DNA of 64,000 nucleotides from Planococcus versutus (GTDB lineage: Bacteria; Bacillota; Bacilli; Bacillales_A; Planococcaceae). Within the stretch, counting starts at the first letter, position 1, and each line of letters starts with the position of its first letter. Made by a program: the position numbers and the translations under genes. Under the pieces are notes generated by a model. It saw only the letters and a program-made list of their open reading frames with translations. It searched no databases and was not told the DNA's origin. Positions 51,354-59,787 of the stretch are shown here, piece after piece. The stretch lies in contig NZ_CP016540.2 in the NCBI RefSeq assembly GCF_001186155.3, forward strand, positions 558,001-622,000, read 5' to 3'.

Positions 51354-52560
51354 TGGGTTTGATGGGGAGTGGAAGCAGCAAGAATTAAGTGAGCTTTTAG
51401 AGTTTAAGAATGGAATTAATGCAGATAAAGACAGCTATGGACATGGAACAAAATTCATTAATGTTTTGGATATCTTGAATAATTATTATATTCTTAGTGA
51501 TAAAATTATTGGTTCAGTAAATGCTTCAGAAAAGCAACTTGAGACATATGCTATTACTTATGGAGATATGCTGTTTTTGAGAAGCTCAGAAACACGTGAA
51601 GATGTTGGTAGGTGTAATGTTTATTTAGATCAAGTAAAGCCAGCTGTCTTTGGAGGATTCGTAATTCGAGGTAAAAAGATAGCTGACTATTCTCCATTTT
51701 TCCTAAAAGCAGTGCTTAATAACTCTTCAGCTAGAAATCAAATATCCAGTAAAGCTGGAGGAAGCACTCGTTATAACGTTGGTCAAAGCATATTAAGCGA
51801 AGTAACTGTACGAGTTCCTAAAATTGAAGAACAACAAAAAATATCTTCCTTTTTGATGTTGCTTAATAAAAAAAATGAGACACAACAAGAGAAAATTGAG
51901 AAGCTGGAGCAGTTTAAAAAAGGCATGATGCAGAAGGTTTTCTCGCAGGAGTTGCGGTTTAAGGATGAAGATGGTGGGGAGTTTGGGGAGTGGGAATTAC
52001 AAACTCTTAACAATTTCACTAAACGAGTAGTCCGCAAAAATATAGGAATCCAGTCTACACGTCCCCTTACTATTTCTGCACAACAAGGTTTAGTAGATCA
52101 GAAGGAATTCTTCAATAAAAATATAGCAAGCAAAAATACTGAAGGGTACTATCTTTTGAAAAATGGCGAATTTGCTTATAACAAAAGTTATTCAAATGGT
52201 TATCCATGGGGAGCTATTAAAAGGTTAGATAAATATAAAGATGGAGTTCTATCTACTCTTTATATTTGTTTCGAACCTATAGAAAATGTTAACAGTGACT
52301 TTCTTTCTATTTATTTTGAAACAACTTTTTGGTACAAAGAAGTTTCGTTAATTTCAGGAGAAGGCGCAAGAAATCATGGCCTACTGAATATTGGTGTAAA
52401 TGATTTTTTTGAGACACAACATAATATGCCGCGTATAAAAGAGCAGCAAAAAATAGCTGGAATTTTTATGCAACTAAATAGAAAAATTGATAAGGAAAAA
52501 GAGAAGTTGATGGTTTTGGAGGAGCAGAAGAAAGGTTTTATGCAGGGGATGTTTTGTTAA
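51328..52560 (+). CDS. hsdS: Type I specificity subunit S (HsdS)
   Basis: A 410-residue specificity subunit with two target-recognition domains (about residues 10-175 and 225-375), each followed by a conserved helix: Q-Q-E-K-I-E-K-L-E-Q-F-K-K-G after the first and E-K-E-K-L-M-V-L-E-E-Q-K-K-G after the second. The repeated spacer sets the distance between the two half-sites. GTG at 51328, nine bases after GGGGG, overlaps hsdM by 26 bp. The recognition domains are more AT-rich than hsdM, as expected for exchanged domains. Target sequence cannot be predicted by eye. Confidence 0.9.
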   Translation: MNVPQLRFNGFDGEWKQQELSELLEFKNGINADKDSYGHGTKFINVLDILNNYYILSDKIIGSVNASEKQLETYAITYGDMLFLRSSETREDVGRCNVYLDQVKPAVFGGFVIRGKKIADYSPFFLKAVLNNSSARNQISSKAGGSTRYNVGQSILSEVTVRVPKIEEQQKISSFLMLLNKKNETQQEKIEKLEQFKKGMMQKVFSQELRFKDEDGGEFGEWELQTLNNFTKRVVRKNIGIQSTRPLTISAQQGLVDQKEFFNKNIASKNTEGYYLLKNGEFAYNKSYSNGYPWGAIKRLDKYKDGVLSTLYICFEPIENVNSDFLSIYFETTFWYKEVSLISGEGARNHGLLNIGVNDFFETQHNMPRIKEQQKIAGIFMQLNRKIDKEKEKLMVLEEQKKGFMQGMFC

Positions 52561-52636
52561 AGAAAAATTAAAGGAAATTTATAATAATAATTAGAAACTA
52601 CTTACTCCACAAAAAAATTGCTAAGTTGGTGATAAT

Positions 52637-54157
52637 ATGAGTACTACTCCAAGTCCAATTTCTACAGGTGCAGGAGGTTCTACCTTTGAACATAGCGTTC
52701 AAACTGAATTTATTTGTCTCATGATTGGGAGCGGAAAAGTTCCCATTAATAGATTTGAAGCCGGTTATATAATCGATCATATTTCTTTTCAAGCTGGATA
52801 CAAAGATGTTGAAACAGACGATATGGTAGTTACTTTTCAACCAAAAGATGGTTCGGTAAATAGAATCTTTGCACAAATGAAAACTACTATCAGGCTAACA
52901 GATAATTCATTATTCAAAGAAGTTATTGATGGATTTTGGAAAGATTGTAATAATCCTAGCGTTTTCAATAAAATTAATGATATTTTCACAATAATTATGG
53001 GACCTCCTACTAATGTTAACACTTTTAATAATGCTTCTTTATTGTTAGATAGAGCAAGAAGTAGCTTGGATTACCAAGACTTTCACTCGAAAATAATAGC
53101 TTATGACAATATGGAACAAATATTTAATGTATTTAAAAGTGCAGTAGAAGATGCGAAGGGAGAAGCCCCTTCGGAAAGCGAAATGTGGGAATTTTTAAGA
53201 TGCATTTATATATTATCTTATGATTATAATAACGATCCTAGTCACTCTAAGCGAAATATTCTACACTTTTTAGATATAACAAAAAAAAGAGTTCAAGGTG
53301 TAGAAGAGAGTTTAAGTGTCTGGAATAACTTATTTGCGATGGTTGCAGAAAATAATTTTAAAGCAGGGATTCTTACATCGCAATCTATTTTCAATAAATA
53401 TCCTTCACTAATTGACTGGTTTGATCAAGCTGCAATTCCTGTCAATCCAGTGAAAATTAAAATTGATGAATATAAAATCGGAATGTTACAAACCATAATT
53501 TCTAGTACAAGTATTGTTGACGAAGAAATTAGAACTCTATTACTTGAATCAATGGAGGACGTTTATACTAAATTAATGGAATTAGATATCGACGTCATAA
53601 AAGGCTTCTTAAATAGATATCACCACCCTCGGGAGAGTAATCCAAACTTGAGTGTGAACGGTATCGGAGAATTGTTTGAACTACTAACATATATTAATTG
53701 TCGAGTAAAAAGCTGGTCCATTCAGAATTTTGAAGTTGCAAATTTAAAAGTAGTAGAGCAAGACAAAAGCGGATGGGTTCAATTAATATATTCTACCAAC
53801 AAATTTACATTTCCAATGATAATTTTGGACTTAGGTATGAAGCTTTACAATCAAACCCCATATAATAATTACTTTGAAAATAGATGGATTATAGAAAATG
53901 CCAATATGGATTCCGACAATGAAAATTTGTGTGACATATGTGGCCTAGGTAAAGATTATCCTTTTTCGAAATTGTTAATTGATTTTGGAAAAATTGTAAA
54001 AATAGACTATTTTAAAGATGTCCCTGGAAATTCGAATGGTTATAAAGATTTAGGGAATGTTAAGATTTGTTGCGCTAAATGCATTCGTAAAGTACGTGAG
54101 TCTGTAAATGTAGAATCATTAAATGATACGTTATGGGGAGTGTTGGCAGGTGATTAA
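52637..54157 (+). CDS. ABC-3C-type effector, nuclease-like with C-terminal zinc motif
   Basis: A 506-residue protein. The N-terminus G-A-G-G-S-T-F-E-H-S-V-Q-T-E-F, followed by E-T-D-D-M-V-V and F-A-Q-M-K-T-T, resembles the DUF4297/Cap4-like PD-(D/E)xK nuclease fold (Asp, then Q-x-K). A long helical middle part follows, and the C-terminus holds C-D-I-C and C-C-A-K-C, a probable zinc site. It heads three overlapping genes with a middle component and an SMC-like ATPase, the arrangement of ABC three-component conflict systems. It lies 76 bp after hsdS with no terminator between. Nuclease assignment is moderate. Confidence 0.7.
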   Translation: MSTTPSPISTGAGGSTFEHSVQTEFICLMIGSGKVPINRFEAGYIIDHISFQAGYKDVETDDMVVTFQPKDGSVNRIFAQMKTTIRLTDNSLFKEVIDGFWKDCNNPSVFNKINDIFTIIMGPPTNVNTFNNASLLLDRARSSLDYQDFHSKIIAYDNMEQIFNVFKSAVEDAKGEAPSESEMWEFLRCIYILSYDYNNDPSHSKRNILHFLDITKKRVQGVEESLSVWNNLFAMVAENNFKAGILTSQSIFNKYPSLIDWFDQAAIPVNPVKIKIDEYKIGMLQTIISSTSIVDEEIRTLLLESMEDVYTKLMELDIDVIKGFLNRYHHPRESNPNLSVNGIGELFELLTYINCRVKSWSIQNFEVANLKVVEQDKSGWVQLIYSTNKFTFPMIILDLGMKLYNQTPYNNYFENRWIIENANMDSDNENLCDICGLGKDYPFSKLLIDFGKIVKIDYFKDVPGNSNGYKDLGNVKICCAKCIRKVRESVNVESLNDTLWGVLAGD

Positions 54158-54704
54158 TTTAGTTAAAGAAATTCTAAAAGAAAAAAATGCCATAGAAATT
54201 GAAAAAAAGTGGATAAATTTAGATGAAGTATACATTTTACCTCAAGGCATATTTGGATTAGTAGAGTTAAGAGATACCGAAGAGTTAGAAAATAAATGGG
54301 AAAGTTGCGCCTTAGAGTTGGCTACAAAAGTACAAGGTAGGTTATCGGATAGTTTTGATTACTTAAGGTGGGATATATATTTGATTTTGTTTGTCAATAG
54401 TGATACACCTACACTTGTAAGAAAAATAATTGAAAATGATAGAAGATTTTTTAAAAAAATTGTTATTAACAACAGAGAATCAGATACTAATAGGCTTCCT
54501 TTCGTTTTTGATTTTAGTACTCCACCTAATGATTCCTCATTAATAATTCATCAAGAATCTATGTTCTTAGACAGCTTGAAAAATATTTTACCCCATAGTG
54601 TAAAAAAAATATTTGCAGAAGATTTTTTTGAAAATGGTCCAGAGTATGAATCTATAGACATCTACAAATTATTAAAAAATAAAAAGGATGCTGAACTGAA
54701 ATGA
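54150..54704 (+). CDS. ABC-three-component system middle component (MC1-like)
   Basis: A 184-residue protein. The core W-D-I-Y-L-I-L-F-V-N, followed by D-R-R-F-F-K-K-I-V-I-N and L-P-F-V-F-D, resembles ABC-3C middle component 1, small proteins that bridge ATPase and effector. GTG at 54150 overlaps the effector stop and has GGGGAG nine bases upstream; a longer frame from 54123 has no site. The stop overlaps the ATPase start (ATGA). Identification rests on resemblance plus its place between an effector and an SMC-type ATPase. Confidence 0.7.
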   Translation: MINLVKEILKEKNAIEIEKKWINLDEVYILPQGIFGLVELRDTEELENKWESCALELATKVQGRLSDSFDYLRWDIYLILFVNSDTPTLVRKIIENDRRFFKKIVINNRESDTNRLPFVFDFSTPPNDSSLIIHQESMFLDSLKNILPHSVKKIFAEDFFENGPEYESIDIYKLLKNKKDAELK

Positions 54705-57535
54705 AAATATCTCGTCTAATCATTGAAAGTTTTAGAGGCTTTAATGAGAAAAAAGACTTTAAACTAGCTAATTCTCAATTAATTTTATTGTATGGTCCAA
54801 ACGGTCACGGCAAAACCTCCTTTTTTGACGCTATAGAATGGGGACTCACAGGAAAAATAAACCGATATGATCTTGCTTCAGACGAAAGAAATCGTTCAAA
54901 ATTTGTCGGTAATTCTTTTTCGATAAAAGTTCCTTATGTCCAAATTACCCTCAACACTGAAGAATTAGAAGTTGTAATTGCCAGAAGAGGAGTTAAAGAT
55001 GATTCAAAGTCTGATTACGGAACTAATTATTTGGAAGTTGAGTTACCCGGAAACCATTATTTAGTTGGTAAAGAAGCACAAGACTATTTGTTTGAAAGTA
55101 TAATTAATAAAGAATGGTTAAAAAAAATAAATTCAGAAAACTTGAATAACATTTATAACTTAACACATTATTCAAGTCAAGAAAAAATGAGTCATTTTTT
55201 AAGAGGGGCAAAGGAAGGCGATCGCTATAATGCTCTCTCAACTATTTTAGGAACTGATCAATATAACGTATATAAAAAAAAGTTTAAAGATGCTCAAACC
55301 CTTTTCAAGGAAGATATAGAAAAATTAGATAAATCAGTGTTTGAAGAAGAAATAAAGTATACGAACATTTCCAAAGAAATAATAGAACTTGAAAATAAAA
55401 TAAAATTACATAATTCCGATTCAAATTACACAAAAGAGATTTTAGCTAAGTTTAATACACTAACATCAAAAGAGTTGAAATTAGAATTAGATATTGATGA
55501 GACTTTAAAAGAAATTCATAGTTTCAACAGTAAAATATTTAAAGAGAGAAATAATCAAAATCAAATTTTTCAAAATGCGAAACTGTTAAACCACGATTTA
55601 CCAAAATATAGAGAAGCTTTAAACAAACAAGTCAGTAATAAAGAAAAACTACTGATTTTCAGAAGATTTAGGGAGATAAATGAAAAATTAGTGGATTTTA
55701 GATGGCTAAATCGAAATTACAAAGATTATCAAGAAGGTTTAAATAGTTATAACGATAAAGTTGATCTAAAAAGAGAATTGCAAGAAAAAGTCAATGCGAT
55801 AGATATGAGTATTAAAAGCAACGAATCATTTATTTCTAGAGTAAGTATTTCTATAGAAGATTCAATTGAAAGTCATAACTTTAATGCGCTTAGGAACATA
55901 ATAACTGATGGTGAAATAAAAACTGATATAAAAAGTAAGTCGTTAGATATTATTACGGAACTTGAAGGAAGTATTTATAACATACAAATAAAAGAGAAAA
56001 ATAGAGACGATTTGAAGATCATAAAAGATTCTTATAAAGAACGATTATTAGAATTAGAGAAAATTGACGAGAAATACGGAGCTTTACTGCGACATGTTTT
56101 GGATTATGTACAAAAGGTCAGTGAAATAAGTCGCTGTCCAGTATGTGGAAATGACAACATATCTTCTAAACATTTGGAAGAATATGCTAAGAAATCCCAA
56201 GAAGAAGTTAATAGAGACATCCCAGTAGTATTAGAAAAGTATAATATTTCCAAAGAACAATACATTAAAGTTGAAAATGAGTTAAATACTTTAAAAAAGA
56301 CGCTCAACAAAAAAATAGATAATATAAAATATGAAGTTAAAAAAATCACCGAAAGTAATCGTATGCAAAAACAAAAATTCCCTGGTTTATACGACGATTT
56401 AAAGAATCTAGGGAATACTATTAAATATATTGAAGAAACTAATGAAAAATATTCTGGGTTGCTAAAAAAATATAATCTAAACAACTATACAAAAGAAAAA
56501 ATCAAGATAGTTTTAGATCAAATCTTAAAAGAGAAAAGTGAAATTCAGCAAGAGTATAGAAATATTGATGAAGTGAACATTGGAAAATTTATTAAACAAA
56601 TAGAAGTTGAAATTCAAGGTGATAGAGTTTTTATAGAAAATTATGAATTTCGAATAAGAGAAATTAGTGGTGGAGAATTCAAAGGCGATTTGGAATATAT
56701 CAGTAAATTTGTAACTGATATGTTGAATCAATGTAGTTTTGAAAAAGAAAAGCTGGATGAAAGAACAACGCTTCTAGGTAATCTCATTGAAGCTATAGAA
56801 GATATGAAAACACAAAGTTTATTAAAACTAAAAACGAAAAAATTTAAAGAAGTAGAAAAAGTGATTTATATATTAAAGAAAGAAAAAGAAGATATCGAAG
56901 AAAAAGTCAATGGACTTGAAGGTGCAATAAATAGTATTCCTTTAGCTATCGAAAATCTAAATGAAAAGTCAATTACTGAATTATTTGACCTTGTACAAAA
57001 AGTTTATTCGAAATTAAATTCCCATCCAATATTTAAAAAGGTAAATTATAAAACAGAAAAACGATTTGGAAATTTTAAATTGCTTCTTAATGTTCTTTCG
57101 GATAGTGAGATTGAGGTAAATCCATCATATATATATAGTGCTGCTCAAGTGAACACTATAGCACTATCTATATTTTTATCCATGGCCATAAAGCAAGAGT
57201 GGTGCAATTTAGATTTAGTTGCTATTGATGACCCTATCCAGAGTATGGACAGCTTAAATTCTTTAGCTTTTATTGACTTATTAAGAAATTTAACTGATCA
57301 GTCTGAATACAATAAGCAACTCATTATTTCTACACACGATTCTTCTTTCTTTGAACTGATGAAAAAGAAATTCCAATCTGTCGATGTAGCGCTAATACAA
57401 TTTAATGGATATAGCGAGAATGGTCCTACATTCGGCAATCTAAATGGAGAAAAAGAATCGGCTGCTCCCGAATTAATTGAGTTTAATAAAGGGGAAAAAA
57501 TAAATAATCTAAAAGAAATAATTTCAAGTATTTGA
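54701..57535 (+). CDS. SMC/Rad50-like ABC ATPase with zinc hook (ABC-3C ATPase)
   Basis: A 944-residue ATPase. Walker A G-P-N-G-H-G-K-T spans 32-39. Two long coiled-coil arms (about 190-470 and 490-760) are joined at a Rad50-type zinc hook C-P-V-C (Cys479, Cys482). The C-terminal lobe has Walker B A-I-D-D-P (Asp843, Asp844) and the switch His in S-T-H-D. No SbcD/Mre11 nuclease gene is near, and the partners are an effector and a middle component, so it belongs to a conflict system and not to DNA repair. Very AT-rich coding sequence, distinct from hsdR/hsdM. Confidence 0.85.
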   Translation: MKISRLIIESFRGFNEKKDFKLANSQLILLYGPNGHGKTSFFDAIEWGLTGKINRYDLASDERNRSKFVGNSFSIKVPYVQITLNTEELEVVIARRGVKDDSKSDYGTNYLEVELPGNHYLVGKEAQDYLFESIINKEWLKKINSENLNNIYNLTHYSSQEKMSHFLRGAKEGDRYNALSTILGTDQYNVYKKKFKDAQTLFKEDIEKLDKSVFEEEIKYTNISKEIIELENKIKLHNSDSNYTKEILAKFNTLTSKELKLELDIDETLKEIHSFNSKIFKERNNQNQIFQNAKLLNHDLPKYREALNKQVSNKEKLLIFRRFREINEKLVDFRWLNRNYKDYQEGLNSYNDKVDLKRELQEKVNAIDMSIKSNESFISRVSISIEDSIESHNFNALRNIITDGEIKTDIKSKSLDIITELEGSIYNIQIKEKNRDDLKIIKDSYKERLLELEKIDEKYGALLRHVLDYVQKVSEISRCPVCGNDNISSKHLEEYAKKSQEEVNRDIPVVLEKYNISKEQYIKVENELNTLKKTLNKKIDNIKYEVKKITESNRMQKQKFPGLYDDLKNLGNTIKYIEETNEKYSGLLKKYNLNNYTKEKIKIVLDQILKEKSEIQQEYRNIDEVNIGKFIKQIEVEIQGDRVFIENYEFRIREISGGEFKGDLEYISKFVTDMLNQCSFEKEKLDERTTLLGNLIEAIEDMKTQSLLKLKTKKFKEVEKVIYILKKEKEDIEEKVNGLEGAINSIPLAIENLNEKSITELFDLVQKVYSKLNSHPIFKKVNYKTEKRFGNFKLLLNVLSDSEIEVNPSYIYSAAQVNTIALSIFLSMAIKQEWCNLDLVAIDDPIQSMDSLNSLAFIDLLRNLTDQSEYNKQLIISTHDSSFFELMKKKFQSVDVALIQFNGYSENGPTFGNLNGEKESAAPELIEFNKGEKINNLKEIISSI

Positions 57536-57547
57536 AATTAGAAGAAT

Positions 57548-57633
57548 CGCGTCCCAAGGAAACTAACAATTCTAAACGGTTCTGACAATACACGACAATT
57601 TATATTCGGTACATTTACACATCTGCTGCATCA
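57548..57633 (+). repeat. Island repeat R2 (left half only)
   Basis: Starts ATCGCGTCCCAAGGAAAC, then AACAATTCTAAACGGTTC, ACAATACACGACAATTTAT and CATCTGCTGCATC, matching the left half of R4 and R3. The right half is not recognisable. It begins 13 bp after the ABC ATPase stop, at the joint with the next module. The rest of the gap to 57768 holds only a weak short hairpin (CAAACC/GGTTTG) and no gene. Confidence 0.65.
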
Positions 57634-57768
57634 ACTGTTATTGACGTCTGATTTTGTCTAGAAATTGATGGTTCTTTTTGTCCCAAACCTGACGGGTTTG
57701 TTGTCTAATAAATAATAATCCTTCTTTTAATCAAGCGATAAAGTTATGGGGAATTGAAAGGCAATGGA

Positions 57769-57873
57769 ATGAAGAAAACGAAAGAATATACCAAAAGCTT
57801 AGATGTATTTAAAGTTAGACGAGATGGAAAGGGAGGAGAAGTAGTATATGGAAAACATAAGTGTGAATTTTAA
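57769..57873 (+). CDS. Possible small basic protein (34 aa), weakly supported
   Basis: A 34-residue frame starting M-K-K-T-K-E-Y-T-K-S and ending K-H-K-C-E-F, rich in Lys/Arg/Gly. AAAGGCAATGGA upstream is a poor ribosome site. It overlaps the next, IS-truncated gene by 26 bp, so it could be a leader or the displaced start of that gene. No family recognised. Confidence 0.25.
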   Translation: MKKTKEYTKSLDVFKVRRDGKGGEVVYGKHKCEF

Positions 57874-58005
57874 TTATCAATTAAATGAAACAGAATCAGC
57901 AATAATTAATGCAAGTTTAGGTGAGGGTGAAAGGGAAAACACTCACGAAAAATTGAACGGTATAGCAAAAGCTTCATTTGAAGAATACTTAAAATTAATT
58001 GTGGG
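57848..58005 (+). pseudogene. 5' stump of an unknown gene cut by the IS3-family element
   Basis: GGGAGGAG lies six to seven bases before an ATG that opens a plausible frame (M-E-N-I-S-V-N-F-N-Y-Q-L-N). About 52 codons remain before the IS end; the frame then reads into the element and stops at 58057. The remainder of the gene is not found on the other side of the IS, so material has been deleted. The product family is not recognisable from the stump. Confidence 0.6.
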
Positions 58006-58023
58006 TGGTACGTCAACACTAAA

Positions 58024-58845
58024 TCAAACAACTTTTTTAAGGGCTGCGTTTCGATAAGTGACAGGGCTGGTATAGCCCAGACTGCTGTGTAGACGGACAT
58101 GGTTGTACCAATTCACGTAATCAAACAGTTCAAGCGCTAGCTGGTTAAGCGTGTCAAAGCACATTCCGTTGATGAGTTCCGTCTTCAAAATCTTGAACGT
58201 GGCTTCCGCCACCGCATTATCGTAAGGGGTTCCTTTTTGGCTCAGCGACCGTTCGATTTGGTGCGTCTTTAATAGCGCATCGATGCCGGTGTTCTTGAAT
58301 TCAGATCCGCGGTCCGTATGGAACAGCTTCACGGCTCCCAAGTCGCCTTTGACCGATGCGAAGGCACGTTGAACCAGGGCAGCGTCTTTACGCTCGCCCA
58401 GACTGTACCCCACAATTTCACGGTTGTATAAATCGAGAAGGAAACAAATATAGTTCCAGCGGCCGCCAACCTTTACATACGTCAGGTCGCTGACCAACAC
58501 GGCGTTTTTCGCTGCCGGATTGAATTGGCGGTTCAGCACATTCCGGTATGTCGCTTCATTGGGAGGCGTGACCATCGGTTTGTAGGATGGCAGCGCGTAT
58601 TTCGATTGGATGCCAAGTGACGCCATGAGGCGTCCAATACGGCGTCTCGAGATCACCCATTTCTTTCTGTTCGCCAACTCTTTTTTCAGCTTGCGTGTGC
58701 CATAGACGCGGCGATTCTCGTGAAAGATCGCCCAGATTTCGTCTTTCAACTCCTGTTCTGCTTGGGCTTTTTGGTGTGCTTTTTCTACCGAAACGGAAGT
58801 CTCATAGTAAAAGGTGCTGCGGGCAATTTGGAGGACAGTGCACAT
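58024..58845 (-). CDS. IS3-family transposase OrfB (DDE integrase domain)
   Basis: The catalytic domain has the DDE triad: Asp in V-S-D-L-T-Y-V-K, Asp in H-T-D-R-G-S-E-F and Glu in A-V-A-E-A-T-F-K. An HTH_21 segment precedes it (I-F-H-E-N-R-R-V-Y-G-T-R-K-L). The frame continues upstream without a stop into the orfA end (K-I-E-I-I-Q-Q-N-Q-H before the ATG), so the working product is likely an OrfAB fusion by -1 frameshifting at the A4 run 58890-58893. The ATG at 58845 may serve for OrfB alone. Confidence 0.9.
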   Translation of the reverse strand: MCTVLQIARSTFYYETSVSVEKAHQKAQAEQELKDEIWAIFHENRRVYGTRKLKKELANRKKWVISRRRIGRLMASLGIQSKYALPSYKPMVTPPNEATYRNVLNRQFNPAAKNAVLVSDLTYVKVGGRWNYICFLLDLYNREIVGYSLGERKDAALVQRAFASVKGDLGAVKLFHTDRGSEFKNTGIDALLKTHQIERSLSQKGTPYDNAVAEATFKILKTELINGMCFDTLNQLALELFDYVNWYNHVRLHSSLGYTSPVTYRNAALKKVV

Positions 58846-58886
58846 TGCTGATACTGAATAGAGGTGTTGATTCTGTTGGATAATCT

Positions 58887-59168
58887 CTATTTTCGTCCCA
58901 TGATCAGCGCCGCTTGCTTTAAAATATCCACTTCCATCTCCAACTGCTTATTTCGTTTTTTGTAGGCAAGCAATTCCGTTTCCAAAGGGCTTCGGTTATC
59001 TTTTTCCTCGAACGAGCCAGTTTGATTGGATTGGGCAATCCACCGATCGAGGGCGGAAGCCGTCAGGTCGTATTCCCGGACAATATCCGGTCGGCTTTTT
59101 CCGCCTGCGTGCAGCGCGACGACCTGTTTTTTGAATTCTGGGGAAAATGTTCGTCTTTTTTGTGGCAT
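58887..59168 (-). CDS. IS3-family transposase OrfA (helix-turn-helix)
   Basis: A 93-residue protein with the HTH_Tnp_1 pattern (R-R-T-F-S-P-E-F-K-K-Q-V-V-A-L, later Y-D-L-T-A-S-A-L-D-R-W) and a leucine-zipper-like C-terminus (L-E-T-E-L-L-A-Y-K-K-R-N-K-Q-L-E-M-E-V). It binds the IS ends and forms the N-terminal part of the OrfAB transposase after -1 frameshifting. The stop codon follows the A4 slip site directly. Confidence 0.9.
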   Translation of the reverse strand: MPQKRRTFSPEFKKQVVALHAGGKSRPDIVREYDLTASALDRWIAQSNQTGSFEEKDNRSPLETELLAYKKRNKQLEMEVDILKQAALIMGRK

Positions 59169-59244
59169 GGTAGATTCTCCTCACGTATAGTGGACTATTC
59201 TACGCCCCCTTATTTTTTCTGTCCAACTAAGTGTAGACTATCCA

Positions 59245-59394
59245 ACAATTCTAAACAATTCGGACAATACGCTACAATTTATATCATATACATTACTGCA
59301 ACCGCTGCGTCTATGTTTAAGGCGCAGCTTTTTTATATTATTCATCTGTATAAATTGTGTGGAAATTGTTTCGCTCCCTGGGACGGAATATTTA
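59245..59394 (+). repeat. Island repeat R3
   Basis: About 150 bp highly similar to R4 (63371-63519), including identical blocks such as TCATATACATTACTGCAACC and GCTGCGTCTATGTTTAAGGC. The centre is a terminator-like hairpin GCTGCG/CGCAGC followed by T6. The left arm is cut by the IS end at 59244; the right arm ends TCGCTCCCTGGGACGGAATA. Placed between the IS and the DUF2325 module. Confidence 0.8.
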
Positions 59395-59494
59395 AAAAAA
59401 TTAGAGACACCCAAAATGTAATAATTCAATTTGATAGAGTCTGATTTCGTATCATGTACCTCAACAGATTCATAATTAGAGCAAATTTAATTTC

Positions 59495-59540
59495 AAATAA
59501 GCCACTCTATTCAGGAGAACCTGAATAGAGTGGCTTATTT
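59495..59540. terminator. Perfect 20-bp inverted repeat (bidirectional terminator)
   Basis: AAATAAGCCACTCTATTCAG pairs fully with 59521-59540, six-nt loop, with A/T-rich ends. No gene reads into it now, so it may be the relic of a lost gene end. The remaining sequence up to 59787 is AT-rich, with TATAAT at 59735-59740 as the probable -10 box of the DUF2325 gene. Confidence 0.7.
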
Positions 59541-59787
59541 CTTTACGTACGCTTTATAAATGAAAATATCATCTTTTTATTTCCTTTCATTCGATTAAAT
59601 AAGAGTAATTTGTTTAGGAAATATAATAAAAAATAGTAAATGTATTTTGATGAAAAAGTAAAGTATAACTAACTTTTTTAGTATATTTATTTCATTTAAT
59701 TGTAATATATAGTTAATTACTTAGTGTAAAATGCTATAATCTATTTAGTAGTTAAAGACTATAAGTGAATAAAAAAGGGGTGGCGAA

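Larger units (their letters stand above)
58006..59244 (-). mobile_element. IS3-family insertion sequence (about 1.24 kb)
   Basis: Two genes in the IS3 arrangement (orfA 59168-58887, orfB reading to 58024) lie between imperfect inverted ends. Reading inward, the left end is TGGTACGTCAACACTAAATC (58006 on) and the right end is TGGATAGTCTACACTTAGTT (59244 back), sharing TGG, GTC-x-ACACT and later ACA. No short target duplication is seen (GGG versus ACA outside), so the element probably took part in a deletion or rearrangement after insertion. Both genes look intact. Confidence 0.85.

Noticed and set aside
54701..57535. Identification of the zinc-hook ATPase as SbcC/Rad50
   Set aside because: No SbcD/Mre11 gene is near, and the overlapping partners are an effector-like protein and a middle component, which fits ABC-3C better.
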